A DNA stretch of 64,000 bases from Dryas octopetala. Its lineage: Eukaryota > Streptophyta > Magnoliopsida > Rosales > Rosaceae. Shown in pieces: positions 56,101-64,000 of the stretch (positions within the stretch are counted from its first letter, which is position 1; each line of letters opens with the position of its first letter). Under the pieces are notes generated by a model, which was not told where the DNA came from, did no database searches, and saw only the letters and a list, made by a program, of their open reading frames with translations. The DNA is taken from contig OY992839.1 of NCBI GenBank assembly GCA_963921425.1, positions 2,730,501-2,794,500 on the forward strand, in the 5' to 3' direction. Made by a program: the position numbers and the translations under genes.

Positions 56101-58294
56101 TAATAAATAATGAGATAAAACATAAAGTGGCAAAAAAATTCAAAGCAAGATCAGTTTTCTTGTTTTAAAAATAAAGGTTTCGAACCAATCAAACCCCAAA
56201 CACTATAGCTAATTTTTCTTCCACTCTGAGAAGTAAAATCCATTGGGACTGTTGAAAGAGGCAAGGTACCAACATAATTATTTGAAAAAGAGATGCAGTA
56301 AACTACTTGACAAAGAGGAGAGCTTCCCAAGTTCATCTAAACTAAATATACATTGTTGGCTCATTCTCTAATAGTTTAAACTTTTGAGGTTCAGTGGTTC
56401 TTTATCCCCCAATAGTCCCGTGTTTGAAAGCTCATATCCTTGTTCCCCACTAATTTTTTAGTTTGCAAAGTGAGAATCATAGAAGACAAGTGACACGTGA
56501 ATTGGTATACCTGTCCATAAACAACTTGATTTAAATCACTTAATGACGGAGTCTTCTCCATTAACCGTGTCTGTATCATAACAATCCACACAAGAGAATC
56601 ATATAGCATTACATAAATACAACAGAAGTGTTAAATGAATATAAGTTGAATAAGTGAGCTTAGCATCATAGAAAATGACAAATATCAAACCTTAACGCCA
56701 ATAGGAAAACAAAAGGCAGCTAAATCTTGCAAACGCATTGCCAGCCTCTTCCCAGGAGGATATTTAAAAAGCACCTGTAGATCCAAAAAAATAAAAGCAT
56801 TCAGAAAAATATGTATATTATTATCACACACAAGAAGAGGACCACAAATGACTGTCTATATATGCAGTATGTAAAATTCTTGCAAAAATTTAGATATGAA
56901 CCCCAAAGTCTCTTTTTTAGTCTTTCCATTGAGGAAGACAAAATTATTTGTATCCACAAGGAAAACTCATCAGAGCAGATTGCATAGTCCAAATATTAGT
57001 GTTCAGGAGCAAAATAATCCTAAAAGAATATTAAAAAGATAATGTTAATATATATCTGAGAACTAAAGGCATATACACAACACATTCATATTCACTGTTG
57101 AAAACAGAAAAAAAAGCTCCCGGGAACTTCTTATGCATGCAGTCAACCTGAGGTTCTAATGGTGGGATTAGAGGTCCCCGCTGCTGCAGCAATTTGAGGT
57201 CTACTATTCCAGAGTTTATCATCTCCATCTCCCATTTCTTTCTTGTAGCAAATGCAGCCTCCACAGTTTCAAGATTAGCATCTGGATGTAGTCCCGCAAT
57301 AATGAAATGCTCAAAGAGTGAAGTTGGGTCCATATATTTTACATGGCCCTAGAACAGCATAATCATAAACATTGGTTAATTAGGCAGAAAAATAAATTGG
57401 TAAAGAATATAGCTTTTTCAGAAATAAAATTCCAGGCAACAGGGGGGGTGGGAGGATAACTGGTTCCAAGATTAACTCTTCGTATGGACGGCTGCATTTA
57501 ATAATTTCTTTTTCTAGTCTGAGTGTCTGATTGTTAAATTAAATATCATATATCCATTTGACATAGAAAATTAAGAAACAAAATATCTAAACAGGACTGG
57601 TTCAAAATGATATTTCCACTGAAAAAAGGTAAAGCTTGAACTAAAATGACTTTATAACACAATAGACTAGAGTTAAAAACCTCTGCTTTCTATTACTCAA
57701 TAGCAGGAAATTCTTAAATAATGAGTTCTGTTATCTGGTTTTCCTTTTTGGATAAATAAGAATGTATTAAGCATTCCCAGAAGCCACACAGGACATACAC
57801 GGCTATGCCCTTGGAACCATGAAAAAAGAATCTATTATCCATATAAAGTTTTAACAAATGATTTAACAGGAAATGCAAAAATTAGAAAAGAATACCTTAG
57901 ATTTGGAGTGAAGGCGTACCCACTGCCGTTTTTGGTTTGCCAAAACCTCAGGATTGAAATTCAATCGGCAATCTTCTTCCCGTAAAGGGCTACCCCATTT
58001 CCAAGCCTTGTGCATCTGACTTTTCAATTTCTGAAAGCTATTACTACGCCTGTGTCTCGTAGTTATAACTTCACTTTGGGCACGTCTATGCCCCGGAGCC
58101 AATGGTGGCATGCTAGAATTACCCGAGTACACGCTCTGCAGTACTTCCCCTGCCGTTCTCAATGCCTCTTCAGATATTTGCTGCAAAACCTGAATAGGCG
58201 ATGGAGGCCCCTCTTCGTATCCTTCACCATCTTCTTTTGTATCTTCTTTCATATCTTCTTTTGTTTCTTCTTTCGCATCTTCTTTTGTATCCAT
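50144..58294 (-). CDS. DENN (AEX-3) domain-containing protein
   Basis: DENN proteins are guanine nucleotide exchange factors for Rab GTPases; the plant members (AT2G20320/AT5G35560 type) are little studied. Nineteen coding exons: 58294-57896, 57348-57148, 56774-56691, 56570-56511, 56041-55997, 55868-55669, 55556-55077, 54993-54904, 54623-54527, 54434-54255, 54158-54069, 53193-53131, 53013-52939, 52737-52687, 52022-51945, 51139-51005, 50627-50520, 50386-50321 and 50215-50144. They sum to 2574 nt, or 857 aa, with no internal stop. The N-terminus is a charged KED-repeat tail. The uDENN part includes FIFSLK and LYGVCLHV; the central DENN has GVLLEKQVVVVCPNLG, RPFQWQSLMLPVLPGKMLDF and PVPFI; the dDENN ends DRPFIKLLVDTQMF. 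The start is the ATG at 58294; a GTG three codons upstream is not a plausible start. Exon 8 is a tandem copy of the end of exon 7. Confidence 0.92.
51350..51632. mobile_element. Tourist-type foldback MITE in a DENN-gene intron
   Basis: A 283-bp sequence flanked by TTA (51347-51349 and 51633-51635). The ends GGCCTCTTTTGGTGCATA and TATGCACCAAATGAGGCC are inverted, and pairing continues for most of the length (for example CAAAATCATGTGT with ACACATGATTTTG). It lies between the exons at 52022-51945 and 51139-51005. Confidence 0.85.
54904..54993 (-). other. Duplicated exon 8 of the DENN gene
   Basis: It encodes GHMSPEVGTSLSSRNR...LFR, closely matching GHTSPEVGTSISSRNR...LFR at the end of exon 7 (55077 to about 55165). 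The intron bases after both donors also match (GTGGTA-ATATA-GGTTATCTT). Exon 8 is 90 bp and begins and ends in the same phase, so it can be included or skipped without a frame change. Confidence 0.9.
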
Positions 58295-58295
58295 T

Positions 58296-58338
58296 TTAAG
58301 CACTTAGTTCATCTTTGTAAATGCACATTTCACTCCAT
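58296..58338 (-). promoter_or_regulatory. Cluster of three mini-uORFs before the DENN start
   Basis: Reading the minus strand toward the main ATG: ATG GAG TGA (58338-58330), an 11-codon frame including its stop (58328-58296) that ends one base before the main ATG, and ATG AAC TAA (58312-58304) inside it in another frame. A candidate leader-intron acceptor (CTACGCCAG) lies just upstream, so these would be in the mature leader. A translational effect is inference. Confidence 0.55.
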
Positions 58339-58904
58339 TGCTGGCGTAGTAAACCCAGAATCAGCATAACATTCACACCATTTCACTGCTTTTAACCACT
58401 TCTATACAGATACCAACCCGATAAAAAGACCCAGATGCAAAAAATACGAAATTTCAAATCGTTCTCTCCTTAAATGCGTTTGATCCTCCATTTTACAAAT
58501 ACCCATATCACATATACATTCAATATGCTCAATGATCAAAAAACTTATCTCCTTTCTCACGTAAACTTCACTATTTGCATGCAATTTCGAACTCTACCAT
58601 GTATATAATAGATAGCCTGAAAATTTCAAAATGAAAAACAAAACACAAATTGAAAGCTTCTGAAAATAAGTGTAATGATGCCAGGGAATAAAAGAGCCAA
58701 ATCAAGCATTTATGATTCCAATAAATATTTCAAATTTGTGAATGTTATCAAGATTCATAACCGAAATAGAAGATGAAAAACATGATTGGAATCATAACTG
58801 CATGAAGAAATTAAATGTCATAAGTTCATAACACATTTGAAAAAAAAAAAAACTAACTAACAAACAAAGCACAAATCAGAGAGGGGTTTGAGAAATATCG
58901 GTAC

Positions 58905-58990
58905 CTCCTTTCGGTTTCTAAGATATTGTTGTTCTCTTCAGGTTGGGGGTAGAGAGAGAGAGAGTTGCTAAATATAGAATGGGATGGTAC
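58905..58990 (-). other. Probable non-coding first exon of the DENN gene
   Basis: A strong donor (AAAGGAG/GTACCG at 58905/58904) follows a GA/CT-rich leader-like sequence, about 610 bp before the start codon. Joined to the acceptor near 58342 it would form a 5' untranslated exon and intron. Only splice signals support it. Confidence 0.4.
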
Positions 58991-59105
58991 AAAAGCAGGG
59001 GGGGGAGTTGGACGTAGGAGAAGGATGTGGTGAGCGGACTCTGCTTTCGAACAAGAAAAGAAAAGACAACTCAGGTAGAACAACCAAGTTCGGAAAATTT
59101 CAGAA

Positions 59106-61646
59106 ACCTCCCTGAGTTTTAGATAATGTCAGTTAACCCCCCCGTGCATGGTTTTTCAGATTTTACGTGGCTGATAAATGCAATTTCAATTTTCCACGTG
59201 TGATATCATTTTACTATGAAAATTATACTTTTTTGTTTGGTTGTTTTTGTGAAAATTAATATTAAATACTAGCAATATCAACTACTTATTGATAGAGTGA
59301 TATTTCTTTAGATTTTAGGTTCGAATTTTTTGCCAATGTGAAAAATAATGTGTTGCATCATACTTTTTCTCACATAGGGACCAGGCCAGGGGAATTAATT
59401 GATTTTTCTATTATTTTTGTTCATATATTATGGCATATATTTTCTAAATATTTACTTTTGGCATAAAAATGAAATAGTTTTCTTGTGTAACATGTGTAAA
59501 TCCAAGTGAATCATTATATGTTTTTTTAAAAGTAAAAGTTGATATGTCTTGCTAATTTTATAAAAAAAATGCTTACTTTTATTTGAGATACTTAATGATT
59601 AATTAACTTAAGAACAAGTTAATTTTCTTAAATTTTTTGTTTGTAAAAGTAATTCTAATTATGTAGAGATGATTTTTATTGTTATAAATGTCTAGAGATA
59701 AAACAATTATACATTCAAAACAATGAAGTTATCATACAACATTCTTAAAATTTGAATACTCATAAAAGAAAAAATATTATACTAATAGCACGCACACAAA
59801 AAAAATTATTAATCAACACTAAATATTTTATGATGTGTCCAAAAAAATTTATATAGTGCCCCCCTTTGATGAAGATCTTGGCTCCGCCACTTTTTCTACT
59901 TCCTCTCAACTTTAAACAATTATATAAATCTATAATATAGAAGAAGAAAAAGCTCTTTGTCAACCAATTAACTAACCAATGTTTAAGAAATTACGAAATA
60001 TTTTCTTTTGAAAAAATTTCGTAACATAAAAATCCAAAGAAATTGTGTACACCTATTTGACCATATCCACCATTATGTAAGGCAGCTATTTGAACAAAGA
60101 CAATGTTCAGAAATTAAAATGGGAGTGTAATAGATTTTATAACTATAATATTTAGTAGTTTCAAAAAGTTTGTTAATTTAAATGATACAACTAATAAGAT
60201 ACGAATGGTAATCTTTAATTCATACCTTGATATGTAATGTGAGATATATAACCCAAAGATTAAACACTGAAAAATTAAAGAATTTATATCCTTGTTATAC
60301 CCCGGAACAAAGAAAGTAGATTTTGTTTTTGTTGCAAATGAGGAAATTAAATTGAAAATTACTAAAAAATTAGCAAAACAAGCGTTAATAACTGAGGGGA
60401 AGAAAATAGAAGAAAACAACTCAGAAGCCGTGGCCAATGAGAAGTAGGGGTGTGTTTCTGATATTACCCGAAACCTGAAGGCTCAAACGTAAATTACAAT
60501 AAACAAATAAAAAAAAATGATAATAGTAATAACTTCCAATAACGAGAAAGTGGTTTGAGTCGTTTGACATTGAAATCTAACGTGTCGCATCAGAAAATAA
60601 GACACTTGACAGCAGCAGACCCCACTTTTCAAAAGCAGTTACGATTCCAACGTGTTCGAGCTCCGCATATTCGGACTGTCAGATGAGCATTTATGATTTA
60701 GGGTCCGTAGATCTGGACCGTTCGATATGTCGCCTTGGCTGGTTCAGTAGCACATGCTGCTCGTGCTCCGTTTCTCGTAACTTGGTTTTTAACGTATCAA
60801 AGTCAAGTTTTCGCGCGCAATTCTGGAGTCGTTGCCACATCGCAGATGCAAAAAAGAGTGAGTCAAGTGACTTCAAGAGAAAGCTTCTCGGAATGGAAAG
60901 TTAAAAGAGATTTAACTAAAATTAATAAGTGTGGATCCCCAGTCAATCCACCACTATAATATTTGATGAATTCAATTCTTGACTTTTGTTATAATGTTCT
61001 TCAAATCTAACTTTATTTATTATTAAATAAGATGTTTTATATCTTCTTTCTTATATAATTTGATTATTTTTTTTTTCAATTAATTGCAGTTGATGAAATT
61101 TTAACTCAAGCTAGACATTCTTTAACAAAAAGAGATTGTGTTTCATTCACTAAAACAAATAGTCATGAACAATTTAATTCACTTGAATGTATACCACTTT
61201 TACAATAATAGTACGTAATAGCATATCTACTTGCAAACTACAAATGTAGTTAGGAGTCTTAGGACATGCCCACGAACCATACTTTTATAATACTAAAGGC
61301 AAAACTAGATAACATGGCATAAACGATAACATTTAAACTTGAGTCCTATCATTTTTTCACCATTCCCTAATGTCACTTGTACTATAATTATGGACCGAAA
61401 GAGACCGCACATGAACAACCAAGAATTCCCTTTCATTCCCCTAAAAATGTGCAGTTTTTAATGTGATGTATAATTATGGAGTACGCAGTATATTTAGTAT
61501 TTACTAACAATAGCTAGTTGAAATTAATTAATTGTACACTGGTGTGGTGTCCATCAAGCACATGACAGCAGGAAAACCAACATAGGCACAAAAGAAAGAG
61601 ACCAGTCCTGTTGGTATACCAAATGATATATATATACATATAGAGG
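59106..61646. other. Intergenic, TE-like fragments, no gene seen
   Basis: AT-rich. Near 59850-59900 the minus strand reads GTGGCGGAGCCAAGATCTTC followed by CATCAAAGGGGGG, a phrase I associate with dispersed plant transposon fragments, but no ends were found. A less AT-rich patch at about 60560-60930 contains the hairpin GGTCC...GGACC (60702-60719) and no convincing gene. Confidence 0.45.
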
Positions 61647-62453
61647 CTAACAGCAGCACATCTGGGTAGCAGCCTCAAAGTTGATGTGTTCATCATCACG
61701 ATTAATGTTGATGAAATTCGCATCAACTCCCAGCAAACCAAAGTTGTCATCGGCAGCCTCAAACCTTGATATCTCAAACATTGGGGCACAGACATTGGAG
61801 CAGTCATGTGCTTCTTCAAACCCTAATGGAAGGTTATTATATGTATTATGATTGAACACAATTGGATCATGATGATCATGATTCTCCTCAAATTCCTTCA
61901 ACATGGCATCGAGTTCTGAGTAGAAGTCAAAATCATCAGGGATTAATGGATCATCCTCATTATGATCATAATTAACCTGAATGGCTGCTTTGCCCTCAAG
62001 TAACCTAATTCTCTCATCCACACTCTCTATCTTGGACCCCACTGCCCTAGACAAAGCCATCAACGACTCCACAGACAACTGGTCCAATTCCTCATCCCAC
62101 ATTGTTCCAAAAGTACAACCCAACTCCTCCTTTTTCTTCTCTTCTTCAACTACTACTGATCGCTTTCTCTTGCTTCCCACCAAATCCGAAACACCCACTT
62201 CTCGCTTTCTCTTGCTGCTTTCTTTGTACTTGATCATGATGGCTTTGGCCGTGGCCGGGTCCTCTGGCCAGATGACCTCGGTGGTGGTCCCCACCGCCGC
62301 TGCCTGCCCATCGGAAATTACCATGCAAACCTCCGCATCGCATAGAATGGCAAGCTCTTCCGCTTTCTTCTTCAGTGTGGCCTTCCTCCTGTGAATGGAT
62401 TTGCGTTGCATGCTCATCCAAGGACTGCTCTCTCTCACTGCTGACTTCACCAT
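61647..62453 (-). CDS. Type I (M-type) MADS-box transcription factor
   Basis: An intronless frame of 268 aa from the Met at 62453. The SRF-type MADS core is recognisable: KSIHRRKATLKKKAEELAIL, then CDAEVCMVISDG and EVIWPEDPATAKAIMIKY. In type I proteins the expected form is RxxTFKKRKxGLxKKxxELxxLC, so this copy has the Lys-rich helix but a divergent first 15 residues and an inserted QAAAVGTTT before EVIWP. No K-box coiled coil follows, as expected for type I; the C-terminus is acidic and His/Asn-rich. Plant Mgamma/Mbeta proteins act as dimers in the female gametophyte and endosperm; that role here is family inference. An in-frame Met at 62507 would add 18 residues without MADS similarity. The gene is intact but isolated. 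Confidence 0.82.
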   Translation of the reverse strand: MVKSAVRESSPWMSMQRKSIHRRKATLKKKAEELAILCDAEVCMVISDGQAAAVGTTTEVIWPEDPATAKAIMIKYKESSKRKREVGVSDLVGSKRKRSVVVEEEKKKEELGCTFGTMWDEELDQLSVESLMALSRAVGSKIESVDERIRLLEGKAAIQVNYDHNEDDPLIPDDFDFYSELDAMLKEFEENHDHHDPIVFNHNTYNNLPLGFEEAHDCSNVCAPMFEISRFEAADDNFGLLGVDANFININRDDEHINFEAATQMCCC

Positions 62454-62510
62454 TGTTAGTTGAAGCTTAACATGGACGGGCAAAGAGGCATAGGCTACCT
62501 TTGACACGCT

Positions 62511-63426
62511 GGACTGTGTTGGACTGGACTATTCTTATGGATTATGCAGAACTGCGTTGGACTGGAGTAAACTGGACTAAATGTTATCTTATGTTTGGTG
62601 CTGTGTCGGATTATGAAACTGGATAAACTAAATAGCACTGTCTTATGTTTAGTGCATGGCCAGACTAAACTGAAGTTATTTTATTTTTTAAATCAATAAA
62701 AAAATTTAATTATCAATTTTCAATCTCAACCATTGAAACAAAATGTGTGGTTGAGATCACACCATATTTTTAATGTCCAAGTTTTTTTTTTTTTTTCAAC
62801 CATGATAAAAAATATTTATTTTCTTTTTAACAAAAGAAATGCAACCAAACCCATGTTTTTTTCTGCTTGTTTTTTCGTCTTTGTTGATCAGTTAGCTCTA
62901 TGCCTACCCCTTCTCTTTCTAAATTGGGCTTCTGGTAGGGTGGGTTAATGTTTTTGTTTTGGGCCTCTTTTTTGGCTTTGTTTTTCCTAGCTTGGTGCCT
63001 CTATTACTGCAATTTGTTGACAAAAAAAAACACAAAATCCATGGTTACCATTCCCATTTCTCAGAGTCGATTGGGTATTTGCTTCAAAACCCTTACTACA
63101 ATGGCCATCACAGCTTCACAGCCATCTTGGGTCTCTTCGCTGCTCCTCTCCCCACCACTCTCCCACCATCAGAGCCTTCTCTTCCTCCTTGAACTCACCC
63201 ATCGTCGGCCGCAAGCTTCGAGCCACCGTGCTTTCTCTTTGAGTGCAGCCCCTCCGCCGCCAAGCAAAAACTCAGAGAAAAAAATAGGGATAAAGGGAAG
63301 AAGAAACCCATAAAAAAATTGGAACAGCAAAACAAGTGGCTCAATCCCACGCCATCAATCCAATAAATCAATTCCATAAAAGTTAAGAAAAATCTGGTAG
63401 ATCAATCCCAAGCCACCTTGAACAGT

Positions 63427-63479
<53 letters not shown>

Positions 63480-63726
63480 AGAAAAAAAGAGAAAGGAGGG
63501 AGAGACTAGAGAAAAGCTGTGCTGCAGCGTGCTATGTAGAAGACTTAAGAAGGCGTGTTATGTAGCAAGGTCATTTTCATCCGTGCTATGTAAGAAGGCG
63601 TAGTGAGGGGTTTTAAGAAAACCGGTGTTGCATAGTCCCACTTAAATGCAATCCGGTGTGTCCCCAAACACAGGATAATGGGTTATTTAACACAATCCCA
63701 CTTAGCCCTGTGTAACAAACACAGCC
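62511..63726. mobile_element. Possible hAT-like non-autonomous element upstream of the MADS gene
   Basis: The right end, read in reverse complement, is GGCTGTGTTTGTTACACAGG followed by GCTAAGTGGGATTGTGTTAA. The left part has the related words GGACTGTGTTGGACTGGACT, TTATCTTATGTTTGGTGC and GTCGGATTATG, which parallel TTATCCTGTGTTTGGGG and CACCGGATT on the right. The similarity is imperfect and no target duplication was found, so the boundaries are uncertain. Confidence 0.4.
63430..63477. repeat. (GA)n microsatellite
   Basis: About 23 GA units within the right half of the possible element upstream of the MADS gene. Confidence 0.95.
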
Positions 63727-64000
63727 ATAGAGGATTAGAGGGTATAGGGTGATATATATAGTGTGCGAACCACCGACTTTCCTAGTTGGGCGTGGTTTTT
63801 AGGAAATTAAGGAAACCACACTGTCCGAACCATAGCTTGTCCGTATCATAGTTTTAAGGAAAGTAAATAAACAAACTTAATTAATAAACACAAAAATATT
63901 AACCACTTTAGATTTAGAACCCATTAATTGCTTAAACTTTTTTTTTTTAAGAAAAAAATAATAAAAGAAATTGCACATTACTTAACAAAACTTTTAGCCT
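63727..64000. other. Window end, no gene seen
   Basis: AT-rich sequence without a recognisable frame. Confidence 0.5.

Noticed and set aside
58301..58303. GTG start three codons before the DENN ATG
   Set aside because: Plant nuclear genes rarely initiate at GTG, and the ATG at 58294 is immediately available in frame.
59850..59900. GTGGCGGAGCCAAGATCTTC phrase, common in plant repeats
   Set aside because: No terminal repeats or target duplication could be found, so no element is called.

Overview
The window is nuclear DNA from a flowering plant, most likely a woody eudicot. The signs are AT-rich intergenic DNA, short GT-AG introns, GA/CT/TA microsatellites, many MITE-like elements and plant-specific gene families. 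Rosaceae (Prunus-like) is my guess from protein resemblance only. There are no bacterial features, rRNA genes or convincing tRNA genes.

Layout, left to right: a small conserved hypothetical protein with a C-terminal hydrophobic tail (minus, 1.7-2.1 kb); the NDUFA9/39-kDa subunit of mitochondrial complex I (minus, 3.3-7.3 kb, 12 exons); an ABCC5/MRP5-type transporter (minus, 9.1-16.4 kb, 11 coding exons); about 10 kb of gene-poor DNA with at least two foldback elements; an aromatic amino acid (tyrosine/DOPA-type) decarboxylase (minus, 27.0-31.3 kb, 13 exons); a Harbinger-like and a hAT-like element (31.5-34.4 kb); a full-size ABCG/PDR transporter (minus, 35.0-42.0 kb, 23 exons); a repeat-rich gap; WDR70 (plus, 46.1-49.0 kb, 7 exons); a DENN-domain protein (minus, 50.1-58.3 kb, 19 coding exons); another gap; and an intronless type I MADS-box gene (minus, 61.6-62.5 kb) with repeat-like DNA directly upstream.

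I rebuilt each multi-exon gene by hand from splice sites. In all five, exon lengths sum to a multiple of three with compatible phases and no internal stop: 399, 1544, 487, 1423 and 857 aa. WDR70 likewise gives 646 aa. The genes do not form one pathway. DENN, WDR70, the decarboxylase and NDUFA9 appear, from memory, to match the order of Arabidopsis AT2G20320-AT2G20330-AT2G20340-AT2G20360, so the window looks like an old conserved block into which two ABC transporter genes and many transposons have been placed.

The most unusual non-genic structure is a pair of arrays of 20-22 bp imperfect palindromes at a 33-36 bp period. They lie inside two transposable elements whose termini and target-site duplications differ (26.08-26.27 kb and 33.70-33.82 kb). 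Other points of note are a decarboxylase start codon split by an intron, a frame-neutral tandem exon duplication in the DENN gene, a duplicated copy of the WDR70 promoter, and clustered mini-uORFs ahead of the DENN start.
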